Source: Bedellia somnulentella | Lineage: Eukaryota > Arthropoda > Insecta > Lepidoptera > Bedelliidae | Direction: 5' to 3' | NCBI GenBank assembly: GCA_963576735.1 | Contig: OY755197.1 | Location: 10,242,501 to 10,306,500, forward strand | DNA: 64,000 nt | In this document: in pieces, positions 30,980 through 42,312 of the stretch | Position numbering within the stretch: position 1 is the stretch's first letter | Layout of the letters: the number at the start of each line of letters is the position of its first letter | The notes under the pieces: model-generated | Databases searched by the model: none | Seen by the model: only the letters and a program-made list of their open reading frames with translations | What the model was told of the DNA's origin: nothing | Made by a program: the position numbers and the translations under genes

Positions 30980-33900
30980 GCGTGCCGCCGTCCCGGAGCC
31001 TGGTGAACTCCGGGTACTAAATAACCTTACCTAGTCAAGCGGGGCTCTGGCTAGGCGGACAGTTTACTTCCCTTGCTTTTCGTGGGGTCCAAATGTGTTT
31101 CGCAAAAAAAATTAAACACGATGGCGGCGATATGGCTCGCCACCTATCACGCCGTGGTTCCTCGCGGGGCGAAAAGTGGGCTAAAGAGACCCGCTTTGGT
31201 ACGATGAATGTGTCTGGAGGGATGCATGAAAAATTAGATGAAGTATGTTTGATTATGGAAGAAAGAAAACTAGATTTTCTGTGTGTAAATGAAACGAAGC
31301 GCAAGGAAAAAGAGGTTTCACAACTTGGCCCATTTACAGCTATCTGGTCGGGAGTTGCCGAGAGTGACAGAGCTTGCCAAGGCGTGGGACTTCTGATATC
31401 TGAAAGGATGGCTAAGTGCATGAAAGATTATGCGTGTGTGAGTCCAAGGCTCCTATGGATAAAGGTGAAGGTAGGGCTTGTCCGGATGCGCATAATTTGC
31501 GTGTATGCTCCGGACATGTCCAAATCACTATCCGAGAGGGAGGAGTTTTGGAATCTGTTAGACGATGTTGCGAATGGGTGTGATGAAAATGAGAAAATTG
31601 TTATGTTAGGAGATTTTAATGGTTGGGTTGGTGTGTCACGCAACGGTTGTGAAAGAGTTTTAGGAAAGTTTGGTGATAAAAGAGTGAACGAGAATGGTGA
31701 GAAAGTGATTGATGCATGTTTGGAGAGGAATCTTTGTGTTACGAACACGTTGTTTGAACACAAAGATATCCATATGTATACTAGACAGAGAGGAAGCGAG
31801 AGAAGTATGATAGATTTTGTGATAGTGGATGAAAGGCTAAGAGCAAAGGTTGTTGACACCAGAGTCCATAGGGGCATTAACGTTGGCACAGACCACTTTC
31901 TTGTGATATCACGATTGAGGGGACTGTGCACGCGTTGGCGTCACAGGGCCAAAGTGTCGACAACTGAATTTGCGAGAATAAAAGTGGAGAAATTGGAAGA
32001 GGATGAAAATATTAGAGATGAATATATGAAGAAATTGGACGACAGGCTAAGTTGCGTGGAGATGAAGGATGAATTGGAAATAGAAGAAGTATGGGATGTG
32101 CTCAAATCGTCAATGGTTGAATGTGCGACGGAAGTATGTGGATTGAGTAAAAGAACAAATAGACCACCAACAAGTTGGTGGGATAAAGATGTGAAAGAGG
32201 CAGTTGGAGATAAGAAGAAAGCTTGGTTAGATTTACTAGCGATTAAAGCTAGTAAACGAATGGATGCGAGAGTAACAGATGATGTAGTGAAGAATAGTGA
32301 AGATGAATATAAGAGAGTTAAGAATGAGGTTAAGAAGAAAATAGAAAAGAAAAAGCGTGATCTGATAGAATGGTGTGAGAGGAAACTCTCTGATAATTTC
32401 CGGAATAACCAAAAGTTGTTCTGGAAATATATCCGGAAAGAAAAGGGAGTTTCCCAAAACACGAGAGTGAATGTTGTGAGAGATGAACAGGGTGAATTGG
32501 CGACGGATGAAAGTAGCATAAGACGAGTATGGAAGAACTATTTTGAGGGACTCTTTGAAAAAGAGGATACATCCATTTCTTCGCCAATCGGCAGTAATGT
32601 TGATTGGAACGACGTTATGGGTGACGTTAGTGACAGTGAGATCAGTATGGAAGAAATAATGAAAGCAATGAAAAGTATGAAACTGGGGAAAGCGGCAGGG
32701 TATGACAGGATAAACACTGAAATGCTGAGGGCTTGTAAAGGGGTGGTGGCTTCCTGGTTGTACTTCCTTTTCCAAAAATGCTGGTCGAGTGGCAAAGTGC
32801 CACAAGACTGGTGCAAAGCGGTAATTGTGCCTTTATATAAAGGAAAGGGGTCACACCAGGAGGCTAGAAACTACCGTGGAATTAGCCTACTCAGCATTGT
32901 CGGTAAATTGTATGCAAAGGTTTTGATTGAAAGAGTGATGAATGAAACGGATGATAAAATTTGGGATGTGCAAGCAGGATTTAGAAAGGGAATGGGATGT
33001 ATGGACCAAATATTCTCTTTAAGGAGCATCACCGAAAAGTTCTTAGCTAAGAACCGAAAGGTGTATTGCTCCTTCATTGATTTAGAGAAGGCGTATGATA
33101 GGGTGGTAAGAAAGTGTTTATGGGAGGTGTTATCCAAGTTCGGTTTGGGGAGTCGACTTATACGTGCACTGGTATCACTCTATGAGGATTCCAGTGCATG
33201 TGTGAGAGTAAACGGGGAAAATACTGACTGGTTCGGGATCTCTCGGGGTGTCCGACAGGGTTGTGTAGCTTCCCCGTGGCTCTTCAATTTGTTCATGGAT
33301 GACTGTTTAACAGAGTTGCGTGAAAGTGATTATGGATTGAGAATGGGTGGATTCATCATTAAATGCCTCCTATATGCCGACGATCAAGTGCTACTTGCAT
33401 CATCGGTGGAAGAGCTGCAAGAGATGATGAATATTGCATGTGCGTCTTTTGAAAAAAAGGGAATGAGGGTGAATGTGGATAAAACAAAAACTATGGTTTT
33501 TGAGAGAGAGGTGAATATGACCGAATGCGTGATTGAGATTAATGGTAAGAAAGTGGAACAAGTGAAAGAGTTTGTATATTTGGGAAGTTTGTTTACTAGG
33601 GATGGAAAGTGTGATGAAGATATCGAGAGAAGAGTGAAAAAGGGTAATGCGGTAAATGGAGCACTGGATAGTCTAATGTCTAGTCAGTCGGTGTCTGAAA
33701 AGGCCCGAATGGCTGTGCATGATGCTGTCCTTGTTCCTACGCTTATGTATGGCAGTGAATGTTGGGTGTGGCAGAAGAAGCATGAAAGTAGAGTGAATGC
33801 AGTAGAAATGAGATCCCTCAGAAAAGTGTGTAATGTAAGGTTATGTGATCGTGTGAGGAATGATGTGATTCGTGAAAGGTGTGGTGTAAAAGATGATATT

Positions 33901-34224
33901 GTATGAAAGATAGAAAAAGGAATGTTGAGATGGTTTGGGCACATAGAGAGGATGGATGACAGTAAATTGGTGAAAGAGATATATAGAGCCAATGTGGAAG
34001 GTAATGTTAGTAGAGGACGACCTCGGAGGACACATTTGGATCAAATAGAAAATGTGCTCAAAAAGGCAGGTGTCCGCAGTATGAAGAATAAAAGAGCATG
34101 TATGAAAAGATTGATGGATGTAAACGAAGCCAGAGAGGTTTGCCAGGATCGTACAAGGTGGCGATCGATAGTCTCTGCCTACCCCAATGGGAACTAACGG
34201 CGTGAGAATATGTATGTATGTATG
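30980..34224 (+). mobile_element. RTE-clade non-LTR retrotransposon, about 3.25 kb
   Basis: A single ORF (APE endonuclease plus RT), a 5' leader of about 113 bp and a very short 3' UTR of CGTGAGAATATG plus TATG repeats. The flanks TATTATATAAT at 30969-30979 and 34225-34235 are an 11-bp target duplication inside SINE-C. Many 5'-truncated copies of its 3' end are scattered in the window. Confidence 0.85.
31093..34197 (+). pseudogene. RTE polyprotein: APE endonuclease and reverse transcriptase, one in-frame TGA
   Basis: From ATG at 31093 the frame runs 937 residues to TGA at 33904-33906, then continues in the same frame from AAG to TAA at 34197, giving the usual C terminus (FGHIERMDD, RGRPRRTHLDQIENVLKKAG). 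The endonuclease has FLCVNETKRK, VMLGDFNGWVG, SMIDFVIVD and GTDHFLV. The RT has YRGISLLSIVGKLYAKVL, SFIDLEKAYDRV, RGVRQGCVASPWLFNLFMDD and YADD at about residues 761-764. The frame is also open upstream to TAA at 31018, so translation might begin earlier. Apart from the one nonsense codon it looks intact. Confidence 0.85.
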
Positions 34225-34345
34225 TATTATATAATATTAAGTATATCGTTAAGTTAGTATGCCATAATACAAGCCTTGCTTAGTTTGGGGCTAACTTGTT
34301 CTGTGTCATATGTCCGTAAATAATTATTTATTTATTATTTACTTA
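34225..34345 (+). mobile_element. SINE-C, 3' part after the RTE insertion
   Basis: Begins with the repeated TATTATATAAT and continues ATTAAGTATATCGTTAAG, CCATAATACAAGCC and GGGGCTAACTTG, the SINE-C body seen at 51395-51600. It ends in an ATTT-rich tail. Confidence 0.75.
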
Positions 34346-34365
34346 TCAATGTCACTTAAAAGCTA

Positions 34366-34575
34366 AGTGAAATGTCGTTTAAGATTAGCACTAACTCATG
34401 TATACCTTAGTAGGCATTTTTCTTTGCCCAAAAATAACTTATTTTTAAGCACAATTCGGAGACACATCTTCAAAAACATTGAACTTTAATTTTCAGTCGA
34501 CTTCCAAAAGTGGGTTCAAATCTCATTCTCATGTTCTGGCTACCCCTCTGGTATTTAAAGCCGTGATATAAATTA
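34366..34575 (+). mobile_element. Diverged SINE-A
   Basis: AATGTCGTTTAAGATTAGCACTA at the head (two changes per ten bases), CTTCCAAAAGTGGG and TATTTAAAGCCGTGATATA at the end. An old copy. Confidence 0.55.
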
Positions 34576-34599
34576 TATATAAACTTATATATGTGTAAC

Positions 34600-34795
34600 T
34601 TTGTAAGTGACTTGCTCAGATGACACAGGACACACAAGACCAGGCTCGGCACGCACGGGACGGGCTTCGGGATTGCTCCCATGGCCCAGCTTCATCACAG
34701 GGGAGAACGTCCCCCCCGGTCATTGGGCATCTCCCCAGGCGATGGATGGGAGGGGTGGCATGTATGTGTCCCGAGGGTGTGTCCAGTAGGATAGC
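34600..34795. other. GC-rich island of about 200 bp
   Basis: Markedly more GC-rich than its surroundings (GGGACGGGCTTCGGGATTGC, CATCTCCCCAGGCGATGG). Two short frames overlap here without recognisable domains. It abuts a SINE-C 3' part and may be the body of a different SINE or LINE fragment. Not identified. Confidence 0.35.
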
Positions 34796-34925
34796 CGCCT
34801 TAGTCTTGGACGCAATTTATATACTATTAAATATATCGCTGAGTTAGTATCCCATAATACAAGTTCTACTTAGGGGCTAACTTGATATGTGTATAATTAG
34901 GTGTATATATTTATTTCTGTGTTTA
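34796..34925 (+). mobile_element. SINE-C, 3' part
   Basis: TTAGTCTTGGACGCAATTTA, ATCGCTGAGTTAGTATCCC and ACAAGTTCTACTTAGGGGCT follow the SINE-C body. Confidence 0.65.
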
Positions 34926-35060
34926 ATGTGGGCTCAGTATAGCACAACCCCATATCTGTGTATGGGTGATATACAGTGCTTTCAAGTGATTCATAGGCTA
35001 TGTGGTTAGATCACGAGCTAAGCTTTATATTACAATCTTATCCCAAAATTTGCGTACTTC
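34926..35060 (+). mobile_element. Diverged SINE-A, 5' half
   Basis: AATGTGGGCTCAGTATAGCAC, split here by mutation from the usual head, then CTATGTGGTTAGATCACG. An old copy with an unclear 3' end. Confidence 0.45.
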
Positions 35061-35401
35061 TTTAGTTCAAATATCTTTTATTATTATAGCATTGTTTTAA
35101 GTTCTAGTGTGAAATAGCCTACCTATTGTTACACACACAAAGAACATTAAAATCTTAGCAGCTATATTTAAATTTATTTGTATGGACATAAAATGAAATT
35201 CGTTTAAGTACATGTTAGGAATAAAATAACAAGGCTATTTCAGTATTTATTTACAATGCATGCAAAAGAAATATAATAATGAGCATTCAGAGTATATATA
35301 TGCTACAGCCAAAGTAATAAATCTGGATATTATAAATACTGTCTAGCCATTATATATAATTTCTACTCAATTTAGATAAAGTGATAAATATTACAACATT
35401 A
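35061..35401. other. AT-rich unique sequence
   Basis: No gene or repeat recognised. Confidence 0.4.
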
Positions 35402-35775
35402 ATCACATTAACATTACATAAACGTTCACACCGAATATCCCAGAAGGTATGTGTATATCCCCGTACTAATACTTCTTGAACATCACGTGACTTTGTCACC
35501 CGGTGTTCAGAGTAGCCACGTTTTGCATGGACAGTGTACTCACGTGATAAGGGGCAGGCCTATCGCAGTTTTTTGTACGAATAGACTGTCACATGACTAA
35601 GTACAACTCAGCCATGTGGGTTTCCTGACGATGTTTTCCCTCACCGTTAATCTCCATGATAAATTAACCACATACGTGTCTTTGGAAAAGACAAATTGGT
35701 GTGGGCCCGATCCGGGATTTGAACACCAGTCGCTTGCACGCTAACCGGTGTTCTACCCATTGAGCTATCACGTCG
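35402..35775 (-). mobile_element. SINE-B, full length
   Basis: Minus strand; the tail (ATGTAATGTTAATG-type) is at 35402-35420 and the tRNA-like head at 35720-35775. It is the complete partner of the fragment at 8324-8509. Confidence 0.8.
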
Positions 35776-35847
35776 TCACACAGCACATTAACTTGCTATT
35801 TCATATAATATCTTCGAAGACTCGGATAATCTCAGTCCATATTGGCT

Positions 35848-37020
35848 CACATAAAATTCTAAATCATATTCGTTGTCTTTCTAACGATTTGTGTACACTT
35901 TTCCATACGTCTGAACCAATTGGAAAATACCTGTGACCACTCTTCTTTAGATACCTGAAATCTCGAAATCATAGGCAACCAGCGTATCTTCTTTGCTTTC
36001 AAACCTCTTCCCCTTTAGTTTTTCCTTGATTTTTGGAAACAACTAAAAATCACAAGGCGCTAGGTCAGGGGAATATGGCGGGTGAGGGAGAATTGACACA
36101 TCTTTTGAGTTGAAAAAGTCTAGTGTTCTGTTCTGGCAGACGTGTGCGGCGCCGCATTGTCGTGGTGCCAGAGAAGGTGCTGGATTCTTGACTTCGGTCG
36201 CTTGTCACACCAAGCTGATATTACTGTTGGAGCACAAACTGCCACATACCATTCGGAGTTCACCGTTCTTTCATTCTCTAGCATAAGAGTAGCAATATGA
36301 CCTGTTTTGCAAAAAAACGAGGCGACCATTTGTTTCTGTGTGCTTCGTGCAGGGCGACATTTCGTTGGAGTTGGCTCGTCTTCAAAGCACCATACAGTCG
36401 ACTGTCGCTTTGATTCGGGATCATAGTTATATAGCCATGTTTCGTCACCAGTCAGTATATCATATACGTTTTTTTTCTCGCCTCCGTTGAATTTATCTAT
36501 CATGAATAGGCACCTTTCCACCCGACGGTCTTTCTGCTCATCGGTAAGTTTGTGCGGCACCCATCTCGAACAACGTTTACTGATCCAATTCCTAGTTCTC
36601 GCTCTAGCTCTACATATGTAATTGGTCGGTTTTCGCGAACAAGTTTTTCGACTGCACGAACGTTTTCTTGCTTGACCGCGGTTGGCGGCCATCCTGTCTT
36701 CGTTTCATCTTCAAGACATCCCCGTCCTCTTTTAAATTCAGCAAACCAATTGAATACTGTTGCTCGGAAACAAGCAGACTCACCAAAAGTAGAAGCCAAA
36801 AGTTCAAAACATTCTTGAGGCTTTAAACCTTTTTTAAAGTCATAATAAATCATAGCGCGAAAATCACGTCGACTGAGCTCCATTGTTGCAAGTGAATTCC
36901 CGCCAGATTCTCGGAAACATGATGCTCATTCAAATAAAAAAATAATAAAAGAAGTGTGTTCTATATTCAAATATGTCAATAAAAACCAGCCTATAAGATG
37001 GTGTATAAAGAGTATCTAAC
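35848..37020 (-). pseudogene. Mariner transposase relic, fuller copy
   Basis: The minus-strand frame 36883-36500 has the N-terminal HTH domain. A second frame (36692-36120) has WVPHKLTDEQK, TGDETWLYNYDPES (first Asp) and LLWHHDNAAPHTS (second Asp). A third frame beyond 36120 reads YSPDLAPCDF (third Asp) and then meets a stop. So all three catalytic Asp regions exist but in three frames with at least two frameshifts and one nonsense codon. It is inactive. Without the TRIM and deletion, it is the reference for the left relic at 8577-10200. Confidence 0.85.
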
Positions 37021-37121
37021 TTCTATTGGCATGCCCCTCGTAAATAAGCCATCTAGATGTAAAAAAAAATATATGAACTCCATTTAGATAATATGATCTT
37101 AGCAAAACGTGGGTACTCTAA

Positions 37122-37325
37122 TCATACATACATACATACATATACTCACGCCATTAATTCCCATTGGGGTAGGCAGAGACTATCGATCGCCACTTCGTAC
37201 GATCCTGACAAACCTCTCTAGCTTCGTTTACATCCATCAATCTTTTCATACATGCTCTTTTGTTCTTCATACTTCGGACGCCAGCCTTTTTGAGCACACT
37301 CTCAATTTGGTTATTAACTTACTCT
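37122..37325 (-). mobile_element. 5'-truncated RTE, 3' end
   Basis: Partner of 10297-10503, with the same truncation point. Confidence 0.8.
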
Positions 37326-37485
37326 AATCACCAGGTAATTTTTACGACATCACGTCATCTTCAGAAATATTTTTAATATGAGTATTCTAGTACCGATACC
37401 CCATCCTATACAACGAAATGTGACATGCGTAAGACGCGATTTTCGACGGGTTATTTTCTAACAACAGGTCCGCTCTACATAGTAA

Positions 37486-37580
37486 TTCACACAAACATAT
37501 ACTCACGCCATCAGTTCCCATTGGGGTAGGCAGAGACTATCGATCGCCGCTTTGTACGATCCGGAAAAACCTCTCTAGCT
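37486..37580 (-). mobile_element. 5'-truncated RTE tail
   Basis: Partner of 10646-10740; CATATACTCACGCCATCAG at the tail end. Confidence 0.75.
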
Positions 37581-37860
37581 TATATACAAACTAATATCCT
37601 ATTTTAAAGTTTTATAATATTAGTAAGAATGACATCATAGTACAGTTACCATAATTTCACGCTCTGTTAATCTGAGATCGAGTCAACAGTGGAATGGTGG
37701 TTTTGTAGGAGTATAATCGATTTTTGCTGTGATTACTTGAATGATAATGCAGGTTTTTTATCTAGTTATGTACACACTATCGATTCCAATTAAGCTATTT
37801 TGTATTTGCCTACTAATACTAGATTGTTTATGTGGCGAAGTTGGATTATTTATCTCTCTA
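37581..37860. other. Non-coding, matches 10741-11012
   Basis: Shared with the left diverged duplicate up to about GGATTATTTATCTCTCT, where a 1.7-kb stretch present only on this side begins. Confidence 0.5.
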
Positions 37861-38194
37861 TGTTAGTAATGAAATAGCTTAAAATTTAAAATGTTTAATT
37901 TAATTTTTCTTAATTCTTTTTTCTTGTTAACATTCAAGAATTAATTCTACAGAATATTAATATAATTTTATTTAATATAACTAAAAATGTACATTTCACA
38001 TATATTGAAAAGGGTAATAAATATATAAAATGAAATTAAAATTGTTAATAATGTAAATTTGTAATAATAATGATTATGAAATAAATATGTTACCACACTA
38101 TGCCACGAAACGGAGGACCGACGCTGTCCTGTTACAGGCCCTACGGGGCTTACTAGGATAGGTCGAAATGTATAATGTTTTTGTAATAATAATA
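37861..38194. other. AT-rich segment with a GC-richer core
   Basis: Mostly AT-rich. 38100-38165 is GC-richer (GGAGGACCGACGCTGTCC, CCCTACGGGGCTTACTAGG) and looks like a non-LTR 3' UTR, but no coding region is attached. Confidence 0.35.
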
Positions 38195-39560
38195 AATAAA
38201 ATCATTTATTTCAGACAAATCAGTTACAAAATGTCCATATATCTGTTAGTGAAAAGACTTATAAACTATGTTACTAGAAATTGAAATTTATATTACTCAT
38301 CACATGGAGTGATGACCAATGATTTAAAATTGGACTATCAACTCTGTCCGCAATGATCTCCAGGAGCTTATTGGTAGTACACCTAATTCGGTTCCACAAG
38401 GAGGCTACTCGTTTACGCAGAATAGCCTGGAAGCCATCTGTGCCGTGTTCTGTGAACATCCCAGATGCGCTGCAGCGCCAGTGTAGCCCCAACAAGCCCC
38501 TGAAAGAATTATTATATTGGACCCGCAGAGCATTGTAGGCTTTCCTGGTATAATTGCACCACAGGCTGCACGTATATAATGTTTGGCAATAACTTTTGAA
38601 AAGTGTGATCTTCACATCACGTGAGCAGCGTGCTGTCGATATTGGTATCGTCTGCCAAACACTCAGTCAGCCAGTGACCCAAGTACTTAAATTTATAAAC
38701 CTGCTGTAAATCTGTACCATTTAGTTTTACTGGATGGACTGGGTAGGTTTTAGTTCCAGCTTTGAAAACCATAATTTCGCTTTTTTTGACATTGTACTTG
38801 AGCCCATGTGCCTCTGCGTATTTTTCACATATGGACAACAGTATCCTTATAGAATTTATTGATGGGCCCAGCAGTACCATGTCGTCCGCGTAGCTAATAT
38901 TGTTAATAAAACAACCATCTACCGAACAACCGACTCCCGCACTGCTGAGTTCATCAATCAATCCATCAATATACAAATTAAATAAGGTAGGAGAGGTTAA
39001 TCCGCCCTGCCTTACCCCACAACTCATTTTATATTCATCTGAACATTGACCATTCCATTTAACAAAATTATTTTGGTTGTCATACCAATATTTAAATAAA
39101 TTAATAATTTCTTCGGGGAGTTCAGTATTCAGCCTCATTTTGTTCCAAAGGACATCATAAGAAATCAGGTCAAAGGCTTTTGACAGGTCTAAAAAGCATG
39201 CATACACGGGCGTCCCTCTATCGGTGTAATACCGGACAGTGTGCTTAAGGCACAATATTGCAGATTCTGTGGATAGCCCGGGTCGGAAACCAAACTGAGC
39301 ATCCTGCAGTGTGACGTTTTGCTTAAGATGTTCGTTAAGCACACTATCCAGCACCATAGCCAAAGTCGTAGCAAGAGATATAGGTCTATAATTATTTTTG
39401 TCAGATGTGTCCCCTGTCTTGTTTTTAACTATTGGTACAACTATGGTCTTCATCAGATCTGCTGGTAGATAGTTATGACGCAGACAGAAAGCAAATAACA
39501 TAGATAGAACCCTGGGAAGGTGAACACCCGCATGTTGTATATGCTCGATATCGCATGTAA
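38195..39560 (-). mobile_element. 5'-truncated non-LTR retrotransposon (APE-type RT, clade unclear)
   Basis: On the minus strand the coding part runs from about 39555 to 38274 and the 3' end reads CTGAAATAAATGATTTTATT with a TTA-rich tail at about 38195. It fills the 1.7-kb gap between the two halves of the diverged duplicate, so it inserted after that duplication or was lost from the other side. Confidence 0.7.
38274..39555 (-). pseudogene. Reverse transcriptase fragment with a frameshift
   Basis: The main minus-strand frame (about 39555-38617) carries YRPISLATTLAMVLDSVL, FGFRPGLSTESAIL, CFLDLSKAFDLISYDVLW, GVRQGGLTSPTLFNLYIDGL and SYADDMVLLG. It stops at 38617. The following frame (38615-38274) resumes with KITLFKSYCQTLYTCSLW and LLGLHWRCSASGMF, the typical C-terminal part of this RT type. 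A short internal deletion plus frameshift at about 38616 separates them. The endonuclease half is missing by 5' truncation. Confidence 0.75.
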
Positions 39561-39672
39561 TGATGAATGAAATAAATGTTTTTTTTTTTGTCTTTCTCTC
39601 CTGAAATTTATATAAATTTTGTAATACACGTTATTTTAGTTTCGTAGTGTCTGCTTAGAGTTATACTATTAT

Positions 39673-40609
39673 ACTAGCCCATCTATTAATACTAGCCCAT
39701 TTCCTCCCGTCTCGTGGGTTCGAAAGGGGCCATTTAGAGTTTTCTTTAAGAGCAAATAATTAATGGTTGAAGTGGCTGAAGAACCATCACCAAACATCAT
39801 TTATTGTGCAATATTTTTCACACGCAATTTGATTTGGAAATTCTAATTTTTGTCTCTGAAATTTTAATTATGAAGTTTTAGCTACAAGTTTTCGTGAAGC
39901 AAATTATGTGAAGCAAATTATGTAGGTACATGCTCTTTAATTCTTGTTTGTATTTTGTTTATCTTACAGTAAATTCTTAGACAACAAAATGCCTTTTTGC
40001 TGTTGGAGGGCACAACATCCCAAAATTTTATTATTATTGTTTTTGTTTTTTGTTTTTTTACTGATGTGCTTCTGTTTGTGGTTTTTTTTTTCTGTCTTTA
40101 GTTAAATGATATCTTTTTTTATTTTTTTTTATTTTCTCCATTTGTGTTCTCAAAAAATTTAGTGTTTATACTGGTTTTTTGTAAACTTGGTTCCACTTGC
40201 TGTGTGTATTTTGTTAATTTTTGTGCCTTTAATAGCAAATAAATAACTTTTTTTTTCTTCTTTCTTTCTTTCTTTTTCAAAATAGAATTTATATGACAAA
40301 AATATATACCAAATATTAGCTGTTATACAATTTCTTCTCATCCAACCCTCACCTACAAAACCATCTATTAATTCTTCTCGAATACGTCACCATTGTTAAA
40401 AGCATAACTTAGTGCCTTTTTATCATTAACATAGCAAATTGCAATCAGTACTCAATTTACGATGCCAAGGCAAACCATTCGTGATGACTGACTAACCATA
40501 AACTTGGTACTGGTTGAACAAGTGCAAGGCATAACGTGAACTATATGCTAAATTTTATATACTTTGACAATTAATCACCCTGTCTGTTAAAATACGTTAA
40601 AATAATGAT
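39673..40609. other. T-rich sequence, no gene
   Basis: Contains a diverged SINE-A-like head (GTAGTGTCTGCTTAGAG near 39645, CATTTCCTCCCGTCTCG), then long T-rich tracts and CTTT repeats near 40255-40275 preceded by AATAAA-like strings, similar in style to 12700-12885. No credible ORF. Confidence 0.4.
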
Positions 40610-40692
40610 TAACTTCCAAAAGTAGCTGAGGGAATTCTCATTCCAAAGCTCTGGCTACACCGTTAAGGGATTTATGGCCGTGAGTATATGTA
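40610..40692 (+). mobile_element. SINE-A, 3' 80 bp
   Basis: ACTTCCAAAAGTAGCTGAGG to GCCGTGAGTATATGTATG. Confidence 0.7.
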
Positions 40693-41347
40693 TGCATGTT
40701 ATTAATTCTCCATATATTGTTAATCTGTATTTTGGAATCTATCAGTAATCTATCATCTCTTAAATTCCAAATATGCTTGTCATTGTTTAACACAAAAGAG
40801 GCCTGATTTTCTAGTACTAGAGTCAAGATAGCAGATAATATATTAAAGTTTGCTTCAAATATATTTATATGCTATCGCAATTGTTTAAAACGTATAAGAA
40901 ACAATTTTATTGATCCAGTCGGAACATAGATGGACAGAAAGTTTTCTCATTTGAAAATCTAAGCTAAACCATAGTATAACACTAGTTTAAAACAATTATT
41001 TAATCAACTTCTTATAACCTCAATGATTCTTCTAATGTAGGGCACAAACAAATTAAATTGTAAAAACTAGAAACATACATATTCATAGTACAAAATCAAT
41101 GTCTTGGTGATGTTATCACACACATGCATTCACGACCTTATATATTAATTGGAACGGTTTAATAAATTATGATTGGGCCCTGATTACCACTTTAGTTTAT
41201 CCTGGTACACATCTCTAACTTTGCTTATATTAAAAATTTATAAATTACTGAATTCCCACGATCAAGTTGGCCTCTACTAAAATGCAAAATGACTCGTGGG
41301 TATTTACTTGACGATGTATTTATTAACATAAAAATATGTATGTATCT
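40693..41347. other. AT-rich unique sequence
   Basis: No gene seen. The minus-strand string NQASFVLNNDKHIWNLRDD, encoded around 40745-40820, resembles part of the CR1-type ORF2 C terminus at 20790-20850 and is probably a very short relic of such an element. Confidence 0.4.
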
Positions 41348-41593
41348 TGCCGTGTAGTGCTGGCTTAGAATGTCGCTACCCCTTTCTACTGACGGGTGTC
41401 GTAAGAGGCGACTAAGGGTATTGGGGCTTTTTATTGGATATTTAGGCGATGTGGTTGGAGACCCATTACCAAAAACCTTTATTTTACCATCTTTTCCCCA
41501 CTCAACTTCCAAAAGTGGCTGAGGAATTTATAATTCCTTAGCTCTGGCTACCCCTTCTAGGGAATTAAAGCCGTGATTATATGTATGTATGTA
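41348..41593 (+). mobile_element. SINE-A copy 1 of a three-copy array
   Basis: Head GCCGTGTAGTGCTGG; body with TTATAATTCC and GGGAATTAAAGCC. It shares its 3' half with the middle copy. Confidence 0.85.
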
Positions 41594-41830
41594 TAAAAAT
41601 ATGAATCTGTCAACCAAATATTTAATAACATACAATACACACATAAATCTGTCAACAAAAAGTTCATAATTAAATTATTAACTACTGAGGACCAATCACC
41701 CTATATAGGCTCCTGAAACCCTCAACGGGGGACAACCCTCGTATAAGGGCTGTGAAGACGAAGACATCAAAGACTAAGAAATAAGCATTTATAAGTATTA
41801 CTCATATAAACCTAGCTATCTAGCTATCTA
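41594..41830. repeat. Spacer 1 of a tandem duplication of about 482 bp
   Basis: AATATGAATCTGTCAACC to TAGCTATCTA; almost the same as 42077-42312. Confidence 0.85.
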
Positions 41831-42076
41831 GCCGTGTAGTGTCGGCTTAGAATAACACTACCCCATTTCTACCCGTGGGTGATCGTAAAAGGCGACTAAT
41901 GGTATTAGGGCTTTTAAGGGATTTTTGGGTGATGCGGTTGGAGACCCATCACCAAAAACCTTTATTTTACTATCTTTTCCCTACTCAACTTCCAAAAGTG
42001 GCTGAGAAACTTATAATTCCTTGGCTCTGGCTACCCCTTCTAGGGAATTATAGCCGTGAGTATATGTATGTATGTA
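41831..42076 (+). mobile_element. SINE-A middle copy, chimeric
   Basis: The 5' half (TTTCTACCCGTGGGTGATCG, AAAAGGCGACTAA) equals that of the third copy. The 3' half (CAAAAACCTTTATTTTAC, TTATAATTCC, GGGAATTA) equals that of the first copy. Confidence 0.85.
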
Positions 42077-42312
42077 TAAAAATATGAATCTGTCAACCAA
42101 ATATTTAATAACATACCATACACACATAAATCAGTCAACAAAAAGTTCATAATTAAATTATTAACTACTGAGGACCAATCACCCTATATAGGCTCCTGAA
42201 ACCCTCAACGGGGGACAACCCTCGTATAAGGGCTGTGAAGACGAAGACATCAAAGACTAAGAAATAAGCATTTATAAGTATTACTCATATAAACCTAGCT
42301 ATCTAGCTATCT
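42077..42312. repeat. Spacer 2 of the tandem duplication
   Basis: Near-identical to spacer 1, with CATACCATACAC for CATACAATACAC and CAG for CTG. Confidence 0.85.

Noticed and set aside
31428..33137. Several minus-strand open frames of 88-192 codons
   Set aside because: They are antisense shadows of the RTE ORF with Ser/Leu-rich, low-complexity composition.
36120..36883. Functional mariner transposase
   Set aside because: Catalytic segments are split over three frames with a stop; no intact protein can be made.
37861..39590. Twin-primed (5'-inverted) single insertion
   Set aside because: The minus-strand RT fragment has its own 3' end and tail at 38195, so the plus-strand-like GAAATAAATG near 39565 is better explained by a separate small fragment.
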